A DNA stretch of 64,000 nucleotides from Bdellovibrionales bacterium. Its GTDB lineage: Bacteria > Bdellovibrionota > Bdellovibrionia > Bdellovibrionales > Bdellovibrionaceae. The stretch spans positions 1 through 64,000 of the forward strand of contig JAFEAQ010000008.1 of assembly GCA_018266295.1 (NCBI GenBank), written 5' to 3'. The position numbers and the translations under genes were made by a program. The notes beneath the pieces were generated by a model, which was given only the letters and a program-made list of their open reading frames with translations, searched no databases and was not told the origin of the DNA. Positions 9,283-16,769 of this stretch are shown one piece after another (within the stretch, counting starts at the first letter, position 1; every line of letters begins with the position of its first letter).

Positions 9283-10128
9283 CTAGAGGCTTTTCTTAAC
9301 AAGCTCCATCCACGTAATGAACAGAGTTGCATTGGTGTAGATCACGCTCTTGTTGCAGAGGTTATCGACATCGTCTTTTGATGAGTGATTCGTGATACCC
9401 CAAAGGTAGTAGCTGCCGACACCTTGCTTATTCTTAAGGTAAACGAACGCGGGACCGCCGGAATCGCCGTGGCACGCACCCGTACCTTTGCTTTGATCGA
9501 GTAACAATTCTGTCGGACTGAACTTCGGATCGCTGATCTGCAAAGTCGTAAAGCGCAGCATGCCCGCACCTGTTTGAGTGGTCGCATTGTCGATGCCATA
9601 ACCCAAAATGATCGCTGTCGTGCCTTTTTGCAGAACGGAATCATCTTCGAGGAACTTCACGGCTTCATAACCTTTTGGCAAACCATTACCGTCGAATTTA
9701 ATCACGGCGATGTCGCTGGTGTTCTTATCTTCGTTTTGGCGAAGCTCCCAGTAAGGAGAAACTTTCGCTTTTAAGACTTGGCGGCGTTCTGTGTTCTTAT
9801 TTGGTTTTGCCGCGAAGAACACATACATGTTTTCAGGATTGTCGACATCAATGCAGTGAGCAGCCGTGACTGCGAAATTTCCACCGATCAAAGCCGCTGA
9901 GCAGACTTCACGTGTGAGGGCATTGACCAGCAATACAACATTGCGAGAAAGATCTGAACCATCGGCGACGTTTTGGCCACCGATAATGCCGGTCTGGTGA
10001 GTTGTGGTTTTAGTGTCTGTGGCGTTGAATGAGGACTCTTTCGTTGGCGTACAAGCCGCCAATGAAAGGCCGAGTGTCAGACTAGTCAGAGCTGCGAACT
10101 TGTTAAAACCCCTCATGGCGATCCCCAT
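9283..10128 (-). CDS. Trypsin-like (S1) serine protease lipoprotein
   Basis: A 281-residue protein with a lipoprotein signal (LGLSLAAC) and the S1 fold. IIGGQNV marks the mature protease start, and the triad is seen in VTAAHC, DIAVIKF and GDSGGP. It ends with an ITWMELVKKSL helix. It resembles the protease at 6772-7614 in layout (lipid anchor, short Ser/Thr-rich spacer, protease domain), suggesting an old duplication, although the two are well diverged. The ATG at 10128 has AGGGG five bases upstream; an ATG at 10116 preceded by GGGGA would also serve and leaves a tidier signal peptide. Confidence 0.88.
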   Translation of the reverse strand: MGIAMRGFNKFAALTSLTLGLSLAACTPTKESSFNATDTKTTTHQTGIIGGQNVADGSDLSRNVVLLVNALTREVCSAALIGGNFAVTAAHCIDVDNPENMYVFFAAKPNKNTERRQVLKAKVSPYWELRQNEDKNTSDIAVIKFDGNGLPKGYEAVKFLEDDSVLQKGTTAIILGYGIDNATTQTGAGMLRFTTLQISDPKFSPTELLLDQSKGTGACHGDSGGPAFVYLKNKQGVGSYYLWGITNHSSKDDVDNLCNKSVIYTNATLFITWMELVKKSL

Positions 10129-10209
10129 TAATACCCCTCAAAACGCCCCACTTTATGCAAAGCGTTACGAGAGTTTCGCCGATCTTAGGGCTTTTCTCAA
10201 TAGTAATGT

Positions 10210-10233
10210 AAAGGCCCGTAAAAACAGGCCTTT
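10210..10233. terminator. Probable intrinsic terminator
   Basis: A 7-bp stem (AAAGGCC with GGCCTTT) with a ten-base loop, flanked by short A and T runs, directly after the proline iminopeptidase stop on the minus strand. The T tracts are short, so termination strength is uncertain. Confidence 0.6.
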
Positions 10234-10245
10234 TTAGCATGAAAC

Positions 10246-11199
10246 CTAGTAAACTTTACAAGCGTCCGAGAACTCCACTAGGGTGCTGCGGGTGCCGGGC
10301 TCCGCGGCCGCGTGGCCTGCGTCTGGAGTCATTATTAGCTTCGCTTCCGGCCATGCTTTATGCAGGTCCCAAGCGCTTCGGGCAGGGCAGACGACGTCGT
10401 AGCGGCCTTGCACGATAAAGCCCGGGATGTGGCGGATTTTATGGACGTTTTCGAGGATCCAGTTGTTGGTATCAAAGAACGCATTGTTGATGAAGTAGTG
10501 GCACTCAATGCGGGCAAAACTCATCGCATGATCAGGGTCATCGAACTCATCAATGGCCTCGCGGCTAACTATCAGTCGAGACGTCGCGGCCTCCCACTTA
10601 CTCCAGGCTTTGGCGGCCTCTAAACGGACGTTGTAATTAGTATCTGTCAAACGTTTGTAGTACGCCTTGACGAGGTCATTTTGCTCTTCTTTTGGGATGG
10701 GTTTGAGGTATTCGTCCCAGATATCCGGGAAGATTTGCGAAGCACCTTCTTGGTAGAACCAGTGAATTTCTGAAGGACGGCAGAGGAAGATGCCTCTTAA
10801 GATGAGGGCAGACACGCGTTCTGTGTGCTTGATCGCATAGGTCAGCGCCAGGGTGGAGCCCCAGCTGCCACCGAAGACGACCCATTTCTCAATACCCAGT
10901 TTTGTGCGAAGAGTTTCGATGTCTTTGACGAGGTTCCATGTGTCGTTCTCGCGAAGCTCTGCAATCGGTGTGCTTTTGCCGGAACCGCGTTGATCAAAAA
11001 GAATAATGCGATAGTGGTTCGGATCGAAGAACCTGCGATGATCCGGATGAATGCCGCCGCCAGGTCCGCCATGTAAAAACACAACCGGTTTGCCTTTCGG
11101 ATTTCCGACTTGCTCGTAGTAGAGCTCATGGATTTCAGAAACTCTCAGTCGGCCTGTTTCGTAGGGTTCAATCTCTGGATAGTAATCGCGTAATGCCAT
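10246..11199 (-). CDS. pip: Proline iminopeptidase
   Basis: A 317-residue S33-family alpha/beta hydrolase that removes N-terminal proline from peptides, probably in the cytoplasm since no signal is seen. HGGPGGG is the oxyanion loop and FDQRGSGKS the conserved strand. FGGSWGSTLAL holds the nucleophile serine, GRYDVVCP the catalytic aspartate and DAGHAAAEPG the histidine. I chose the ATG at 11199 because AAGGAG lies seven bases upstream; the ATG at 11205 falls too close to it. In a predator this enzyme fits prey-protein peptide breakdown, but it is widespread in non-predators too. Confidence 0.93.
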   Translation of the reverse strand: MALRDYYPEIEPYETGRLRVSEIHELYYEQVGNPKGKPVVFLHGGPGGGIHPDHRRFFDPNHYRIILFDQRGSGKSTPIAELRENDTWNLVKDIETLRTKLGIEKWVVFGGSWGSTLALTYAIKHTERVSALILRGIFLCRPSEIHWFYQEGASQIFPDIWDEYLKPIPKEEQNDLVKAYYKRLTDTNYNVRLEAAKAWSKWEAATSRLIVSREAIDEFDDPDHAMSFARIECHYFINNAFFDTNNWILENVHKIRHIPGFIVQGRYDVVCPARSAWDLHKAWPEAKLIMTPDAGHAAAEPGTRSTLVEFSDACKVY

Positions 11200-11359
11200 C
11201 TTCATTCTCCTTCGCGGCCTCTGAATTTTTCAGATTTTCTCTGGGGAGTCTAGCGAATCTTGTCCGCCAGCGAGAAATGCAGCACCGAGAAACGGACAGA
11301 ACTTTGCTGTAGCATTATTAGTTTTCCTTTAGAGCTGAGACGACTTTTGCAAACAAAAA

Positions 11360-11382
11360 AAAGCGGCCCTAGAAGCCGCTTT
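11360..11382 (-). terminator. Intrinsic terminator for minus-strand add/phosphoesterase transcript
   Basis: An 8-bp stem (AAAGCGGC with GCCGCTTT, loop of seven). Read on the minus strand it ends in a run of eight T, so it most likely stops the transcript coming from 13817-11628, about 250 bases after the last stop codon. On the plus strand only four T follow. Confidence 0.8.
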
Positions 11383-11389
11383 TAAGGAT

Positions 11390-11418
11390 GAGAGACTCCC
11401 TTAGCGAAGGAGACTCTT
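11390..11418 (+). promoter_or_regulatory. Hairpin masking the ribosome site of the 32-residue peptide
   Basis: GAGAG pairs with CTCTT and CTCC with GGAG, separated by an A-A mismatch, plus a TT/AA pair after a one-base bulge; the loop is AGCG. The right arm contains the whole AAGGAG ribosome site and ends just before the ATG at 11419, so translation should be low unless the hairpin opens. Confidence 0.55.
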
Positions 11419-11517
11419 ATGAGAAGAAAACCAAACATGATTTCTTTTCGGCTATTTGATAAAAAACTGCAGGTCCTGCTTTTAATGTTGTTATTACTGC
11501 TAAGCTGCTGCAGTTAG
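11419..11517 (+). CDS. Tiny hydrophobic peptide, 32 residues
   Basis: Starts at ATG 11419, six bases after a strong AAGGAG site. The product has a basic N-terminus (MRRKPN), then FRLFDKK, and a strongly hydrophobic C-terminal helix rich in leucine ending in SCCS. I do not recognise it. The charge-then-leucine layout resembles small membrane peptides, including toxins of type I toxin-antitoxin systems. The ribosome site lies in a hairpin, and the minus-strand transcript of the add/phosphoesterase operon should read through this gene in antisense before its terminator at 11382. It could instead be a chance open frame, but the good ribosome site argues against that. Confidence 0.5.
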   Translation: MRRKPNMISFRLFDKKLQVLLLMLLLLLSCCS

Positions 11518-11543
11518 GTTTAGATGGATCCCCGATGGGCTTA

Positions 11544-11587
11544 GTTTAGAACTATAGTCCTGGTGAGTGGGCAACCAGGCTCTAAAC
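11544..11587. repeat. Nested inverted repeat after the 32-residue peptide gene
   Basis: GTTTAGA pairs with TCTAAAC at the outside, and CTGGT pairs with ACCAG inside. No T run follows, so it is not a typical terminator. The rest of the gap 11200-11627 holds the terminator, the tiny gene and its hairpin; I see nothing else there. Confidence 0.4.
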
Positions 11588-11627
11588 TTGGAGTGCGATG
11601 CAAGGACGAAGCTTCTGGGGCCACCTC

Positions 11628-12773
11628 TTATTCGCGGCCTAAACGAATCTCCGCCAGTTCGCAGTAAGTTCCGAGGCGCAGACTAGGTCCCCAGTAACCT
11701 GTGCCTTGATTCACATAGAGTTGCAAATTCTGAATGTGGTAAAGACCCTTGCCGTATTTTTGAAAGAATCCAATCAGTAAATTCCATGGAAAGAACTGAC
11801 CGCCATGGGTATGACCTGAAAGTTGTAACTGAATTCCCAGCGGAGCTGCTTGATCAGCCAGCGTCGGTTGATGCGAGAGCAGAATTTTAAACGCCGAAGG
11901 GTGCAAGGCTCGCGCGAGCTTTTCAAAATCAGGGCCTTCGAGCTGAAAGCCGTGGGCTGCGGGATCTGGAATGCCGCAGATTTGGAGCTCGGCATTTCCA
12001 AACTGCAGACTGCGAGCTTCGTTCAGCAAAACATTGAATCCAATATTGCGGAAGGCACCGATGGTTTGCGTACCTTGCCAGTAGTACTCGTGATTGCCAG
12101 GCACATAGAAGCTGCCATGCTTGCTCGGAATGTCTTTAAGCAAAGCGATGTCGGCTGCATAACGTGCCGGGATGTCATCGAGGATGTCGCCGGTAAAGAC
12201 AACGAGATCTGCAGGGTTCTTCTTTGACAGCGCAACAAGCTTTTCGACGAAGCGAGTGGGGAGGCTGCGACTAATGTGCAAGTCGGTGATATGGAGAATG
12301 CGTAGACCTTCCAGCTCTTTTGGCAGGTCTTTGAATTTCAGATCTACTTTGAGTAGGCGAGGCCCTGCGCGCACAACGAGAGTGCCAAGTAAAATACAGA
12401 GAAACGGAATAGCCAGCATGACACCCATGGCGTTTGCGTCGTAGAGAGAATCCGTGCTGAAACCCACCGGTACGTAGTTCAACACGAACGCAGCAAGATC
12501 GCGTAAAATGATGAACACCATCAGGAAGTTCACATAGCCAATGCAAATATGTGTCAGCCTAAAAAACGTATCATGCCATGGCTTGTGGTCATTGCGATCT
12601 TGAGCCCAAAAGTAAAGCGGCAGCGCCAAAACAGCGCCAAAGACGAGAGCAAGAAAAAGCAGAACCGCTGCGTTCGCCAAAAAAGGCAAATCCGCAAAGC
12701 GAGTCAGCTGATGGGCCGAGTAAAAGAACAATCCAGAAAACAGAATGAGAACAATCGCGCGAAATAAGCCCAT
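11628..12773 (-). CDS. Membrane-anchored metallophosphoesterase (YkuE/YaeI-like)
   Basis: A 381-residue protein. The first 140 residues contain about four membrane segments, and the rest is a calcineurin-like phosphoesterase. Metal-site motifs are in order: HITDLH, VFTGDILDD, VPGNHEYYW, LLSHQP and SGHTHGGQ. Relatives are membrane-associated phosphoesterases, some acting on UDP-sugar lipids. The substrate here is not clear. The ATG at 12773 lies nine bases after the adenosine deaminase stop with AAGGA before it, so the two genes form an operon. The predicted catalytic domain side (cytoplasm or periplasm) cannot be fixed from the sequence. Confidence 0.85.
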   Translation of the reverse strand: MGLFRAIVLILFSGLFFYSAHQLTRFADLPFLANAAVLLFLALVFGAVLALPLYFWAQDRNDHKPWHDTFFRLTHICIGYVNFLMVFIILRDLAAFVLNYVPVGFSTDSLYDANAMGVMLAIPFLCILLGTLVVRAGPRLLKVDLKFKDLPKELEGLRILHITDLHISRSLPTRFVEKLVALSKKNPADLVVFTGDILDDIPARYAADIALLKDIPSKHGSFYVPGNHEYYWQGTQTIGAFRNIGFNVLLNEARSLQFGNAELQICGIPDPAAHGFQLEGPDFEKLARALHPSAFKILLSHQPTLADQAAPLGIQLQLSGHTHGGQFFPWNLLIGFFQKYGKGLYHIQNLQLYVNQGTGYWGPSLRLGTYCELAEIRLGRE

Positions 12774-12782
12774 GAGAAGTCC

Positions 12783-13817
12783 TTAAACGAGAATTTTTCT
12801 TGGCCAGTGTTTCTGTTTTTCTTCAAGTTTAATAAAGCTCGCCGAAGCCGCCGTATCATTGGCTTTGTCAAAATCCGGCACGGTGAAGCCGTGCACGCGG
12901 TTCAAAACTTCGTAGTCGTCTGAAAGCTGCGTGGCAAAAATACCCGGATCATCTGAGTTGATGGTCACTTGAATCCCGGCATTGATAAGCGCGCGGATTG
13001 GATGCTCTTCATAAGTTTTAAAAGCCTGAGTCAGCCAGTTGCTAATCGGGCAGACCTCTAATGGAATGCGCTTAGAGCGGACGAACTCAAGAATCTCTGG
13101 ATTTTTGATAATCTGAATCCCATGACCGATGCGCTCAGCCCCGAGAATTTCGATCGAGTCCTTCACCCATTGCGGGGCCACAGGATCGTTGGCTTCGCCG
13201 GAGTGAATGGTCGCGTGCAATCCGGCTTTACGCGCTTTTGCAAAGAGCGGCGCGAAAGGTTTTGGGTCAAAGCCCTCTTCGTTATCGGCGAGGTCTAGCG
13301 CTAAGAAAGAATCCTTATGCTCGATGGCGAAATTGCAAACAGCTTCGGCTTCCGCCAGAGGTTTAATTCTCTGCATGATGCAAATCAGCCCCACAGCCAT
13401 AGGGAAGTTCTTCTTCGCCATCTCGACGCCTTTGTGGAAAGCTCTGTGGATTTTCTCATAAGTCAGTGCGCTATGCCCATCGGCAATAAAGCCCGGTGCA
13501 TAACGGAGTTCGAGAATGCGAATTCCGTCGTTGTAAGCGTCTTCGCAGGCTTCATAGGCTAAGCGCGTAAGTACTTCTTCCGAATGGAGAATCTTCTGCG
13601 CTCGTAAGAATTTGTTTAATACTGCACCGAGATCTTTCATCTGTCCCGTTACAAGGAGCATTTCTCTTTGAGCAGAGTAATCTTTTGGAAGGTCGATGCC
13701 GACGTGGGGTGCAAGTTCCACCATCGTGCTCCAACGCATTGAGCAGTCGAGGTGGCGGTGCAAATCGACCTTAGGGAGAGCTCGCAAATCATGGGAATAA
13801 AGTTTTGTTGAATTCAT
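12783..13817 (-). CDS. add: Adenosine deaminase
   Basis: A 344-residue zinc hydrolase converting adenosine (or a related aminopurine) to inosine. The family motifs are present: KVDLHRHLD for the first metal histidines, IHSGEAND, RIGHGIQI, EVCPISNW and NSDDPGIF. The usual HLDG sequence reads HLDC here, a minor change. Purine salvage from prey nucleic acids is a likely role in a predator but is inference. It is the first gene of an operon with the phosphoesterase. The ATG at 13817 lacks a close ribosome site (AGGAG is about 15 bases away). Confidence 0.9.
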   Translation of the reverse strand: MNSTKLYSHDLRALPKVDLHRHLDCSMRWSTMVELAPHVGIDLPKDYSAQREMLLVTGQMKDLGAVLNKFLRAQKILHSEEVLTRLAYEACEDAYNDGIRILELRYAPGFIADGHSALTYEKIHRAFHKGVEMAKKNFPMAVGLICIMQRIKPLAEAEAVCNFAIEHKDSFLALDLADNEEGFDPKPFAPLFAKARKAGLHATIHSGEANDPVAPQWVKDSIEILGAERIGHGIQIIKNPEILEFVRSKRIPLEVCPISNWLTQAFKTYEEHPIRALINAGIQVTINSDDPGIFATQLSDDYEVLNRVHGFTVPDFDKANDTAASASFIKLEEKQKHWPRKILV

Positions 13818-13900
13818 GATTATTAAGCTATCACTCCTGCCCCGTCCTAAGCATCTCTTTTTGTTGACGCAAATATGAGTTCTATCAGAGTATATCGCCT

Positions 13901-15919
13901 ATGACAGAACCAATGAAAATTCCGACGAAGCTTGCTGGAAATCCAACTCAAGAACCTCTCTTCAAAACTTACATTAGTGTTAACGACGGTAAGAAGATTC
14001 CGGCAGTCGACCCGCGAGCGACCCGCGCTTTGATTTCTTTGATGGATATGAATGCAGTGCTTGGTGGAGCCGCTTCGCACTACGGCGGCCCTGCAGCGAT
14101 GGCTGAATTGATGTCAGCACTTCACGCTCTTGTTTTCCAGGAGGCGAAATCTTCAGGTAAACAATGGCATGAGCTCTACAACTTGGTGAACGACGCCGGC
14201 CACTGCGAAAATGGTTTGTACGCACTCAAAGCAAACTATGGCATGGCAGGTTTGAATATTAATTCTTTGAAAAAATTCCGCTCGATCGAAAGCCCGCTGA
14301 CAGGCCATGGTGAAGTTCATTGCTTCCCACAGGGCGTGTTTATCAGCAACGGTCCTTTGGGTTCTGCGTTCCCGCAAACTCAAGGGGTGGCGATCGGCGA
14401 TGCTTTGGCAGGCCGCAATCGCGTGACTGTGACTGTGGTTTCTGACGGCGCCAGCATGGAAGGCGAGGCGAAGGAGTCTTTCGCAGCCATTCCGGGTTTG
14501 GCAAAAACAGGTAAGGTTGCTCCTTACGTGATGATTATTAGTGATAACAACACGAAGCTCACAGGCCGTATTGATACGGAGAGCTTCTCGATGGTTCCGA
14601 CGTTTGAATCATTGACGACTTTGGGTTGGAACGTGATCGTGCTTGAAAAAGCTCACGATCTTCAAGCGTGCTACGACACGTTGGTGAAGGCGATTGATCT
14701 TGCTCGTAAAAATCCAAAACAACCGGTGGCAATTCATGCAAAAACGATCAAAGGCATTGGCACCAAGAAAACGGCTGAGTCCGCAAGTGGTGGTCATGGT
14801 TTCCCACTGAAGAGCCCGACGGAATTGCCGGCGTTTTTGAGTGAAATCTACAATGGCGAAACTTATCCGACAGAATTTACAGCTTGGATTGAAGAGCTCA
14901 ATAAACTGGAAGCTCACATCAAGGCGACGGCGGCTAAAGACACCGGCGAAAAAATCCAGAATGGTGTGGCGAGCGCCTTGATCCGTGCCCGCAAAGAAAA
15001 CATGCCAGTGGTTTCTGTAACTTCTGATTTGCCGGGTTCAACAGGTGTGGCTTCTTTCCGTAAGGAGTTCCCAGCAGATTCTATCGACGTCGGTGTTGCG
15101 GAAAGTAACATGGTTTCAACGGCGGCCGGTCTTTCAAAAGTCGGTTATATTCCGGTGGTTGATACTTTTGCTCAATTCGGGGTTACTAAGGGCGCATTGC
15201 CTTTCATCATGAGCTCTTTGTCTGAAGCTCCGGTGATTGCGATCTTCTCGCACACGGGCTTCCAAGATGCGGCGGACGGTGCTTCTCACCAAAGCTTGAG
15301 CTACATGGCGATGCTGGCTTCAATCCCACATGTTGAAACGTATGCTTTGACTTGCAGTGAAGAGGCCGACGCTTTGGTTTACCAAGCGATCCGCAAAACG
15401 GCGGATGCGCGTCGTCAGGGTAAAGTGCCGCCTTCTTATGTGTTCTTCTTGGGGCGTGAGAACTTCCCTAAGTCTTATGCGGCCGGTTTGAAGTATGAGC
15501 TTGGCCGTGGCCAAGTTATTTTCGATAACACCGATAAATTCCCGAATGCGGTGACTCTGATTGCCGCGGGTTCGATGGTTCCTGAGACGTTAAAGGCGAC
15601 TCAAGAGTTAGTGAATCATAAAATCGGCGCGGTGGTTTTGAATCCATCATGCTTGAATCATCTTGATTTGGCACTGATCGAGGAATGTCTCGAGAAAACT
15701 GACAACAAGTTTGTGACTATTGAGGATCACCAGTTGATCGGTGGCTTGGGCCAAATGGTTTGTCATGCTCTGGCAGAAGAGGGGATGACCTTCAAGTGTC
15801 ATACTCTGGGTGTGCGTGGTGAATTCGGTCAAAGTGCCTACACGGCGTTGGACCTTTACAAGAAACACGGCATCGATAGCGAATCTATTGCAGACAGTGC
15901 CGTCGAACTTTTCGATTAG
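13901..15919 (+). CDS. tkt: Transketolase
   Basis: A 672-residue thiamine-diphosphate enzyme of the non-oxidative pentose phosphate pathway. The N-terminal half has SPLTGHGEV, NGPLGSAFPQTQG and the cofactor-binding block beginning SDGASMEGEAKES and ending with SDNN. The pyrimidine-binding half has DVGVAESNM and DTFAQFG, and the C-terminal domain follows in one chain. The cofactor motif begins SDG rather than the common GDG. Together with the unusual N-terminus this suggests a divergent branch, but length and domain order are normal. A strong terminator follows. Confidence 0.88.
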   Translation: MTEPMKIPTKLAGNPTQEPLFKTYISVNDGKKIPAVDPRATRALISLMDMNAVLGGAASHYGGPAAMAELMSALHALVFQEAKSSGKQWHELYNLVNDAGHCENGLYALKANYGMAGLNINSLKKFRSIESPLTGHGEVHCFPQGVFISNGPLGSAFPQTQGVAIGDALAGRNRVTVTVVSDGASMEGEAKESFAAIPGLAKTGKVAPYVMIISDNNTKLTGRIDTESFSMVPTFESLTTLGWNVIVLEKAHDLQACYDTLVKAIDLARKNPKQPVAIHAKTIKGIGTKKTAESASGGHGFPLKSPTELPAFLSEIYNGETYPTEFTAWIEELNKLEAHIKATAAKDTGEKIQNGVASALIRARKENMPVVSVTSDLPGSTGVASFRKEFPADSIDVGVAESNMVSTAAGLSKVGYIPVVDTFAQFGVTKGALPFIMSSLSEAPVIAIFSHTGFQDAADGASHQSLSYMAMLASIPHVETYALTCSEEADALVYQAIRKTADARRQGKVPPSYVFFLGRENFPKSYAAGLKYELGRGQVIFDNTDKFPNAVTLIAAGSMVPETLKATQELVNHKIGAVVLNPSCLNHLDLALIEECLEKTDNKFVTIEDHQLIGGLGQMVCHALAEEGMTFKCHTLGVRGEFGQSAYTALDLYKKHGIDSESIADSAVELFD

Positions 15920-15930
15920 TTCTTAATAAA

Positions 15931-15960
15931 AAAGGAAGATCCTTTTGGGATCTTCCTTTT
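15931..15960. terminator. Bidirectional intrinsic terminator
   Basis: Stem AAAGGAAGATCC with GGATCTTCCTTT, loop of five, with A and T runs outside. It lies between convergent tkt and cheW and can serve both. Confidence 0.93.
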
Positions 15961-15984
15961 ACTTTTTCAGTCTAGAAACTAAAA

Positions 15985-16470
15985 CTAAGCAGCTTCTTGA
16001 GTGATATTAGACATACCAGTCAATTGCTCGTGTGAGAATGCGGATACGATATCCACCAAGATAATAACACGGTTGTCGACCTTACCCATGCCGCGAACGA
16101 AAGACATTGTGTGTTCGTTGCCGAGCACTGGCGATGGCTCGATTTGGCCGTCGTTCAAGTCCACAACTTCTTTGACAGAGTCTACGATCATGCCCACCTG
16201 ACCGATTTCTGTATCAAGAACGATGATGCAAGTGTCACGAGTATGTTCTTGCGCTTCCATTCCGAATTTCACACGAAGGTTTACAACCGGAATGATTTTA
16301 CCGCGAAGATTCATGACGCCTTTAACGTACTCAGGGGTCCGTGGAACCGGAGTAATCTCAACCACACGGTTGATCTCACGAACTGTTTCTATTGGTACGC
16401 CATATTGTTCATTTTTCAATTGGAAGGTCAGGTACTGGCCTGCTTTAGCTTTCTTATTCATTTCACTCAT
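15985..16470 (-). CDS. cheW: Chemotaxis coupling protein CheW
   Basis: A 161-residue single CheW domain that links chemoreceptors to the CheA kinase. Recognisable parts are YLTFQLKNEQYGVPIETVREI at the start, PVPRTPEYVKGVMNLRG, VVNLRVKFG and VDSVKEVVDL. It is transcribed away from cheA across a 299-base gap. That gap contains a 13-base palindrome (CATTCTCAGAATG, 16574-16586) that could be a shared operator, though there is no independent support for this. Confidence 0.95.
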   Translation of the reverse strand: MSEMNKKAKAGQYLTFQLKNEQYGVPIETVREINRVVEITPVPRTPEYVKGVMNLRGKIIPVVNLRVKFGMEAQEHTRDTCIIVLDTEIGQVGMIVDSVKEVVDLNDGQIEPSPVLGNEHTMSFVRGMGKVDNRVIILVDIVSAFSHEQLTGMSNITQEAA

Positions 16471-16769
16471 GGTCTTGCGCCTTTCATATAATCTCTCAAT
16501 GCACCCCTATCTTTTCGATGGATTGAGCCGCGTACTTGAGCGATTTCCTGATGTTTTTCTGTTAAAATAATCCCATTCTCAGAATGAGACACTCCAATTA
16601 AACAAGCGAACAGTGAGTCTTGGAAAACGCTCAGATGTAAGGAAATCTTGACAAGTTTAGGTCCCCCAGACCAAGGGACATTTTCAGTCTTTTCAAGAAG
16701 TTGGACGGTAAGTTTCAGTCCAAAAGAACCGATACAAAACATGAGATTTTTAAGTACAGGAGTCACTAC

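Noticed and set aside
16574-16586. Palindrome CATTCTCAGAATG between cheW and cheA
   Set aside because: Placed well for a shared operator, but only one copy and no clear promoters beside it.
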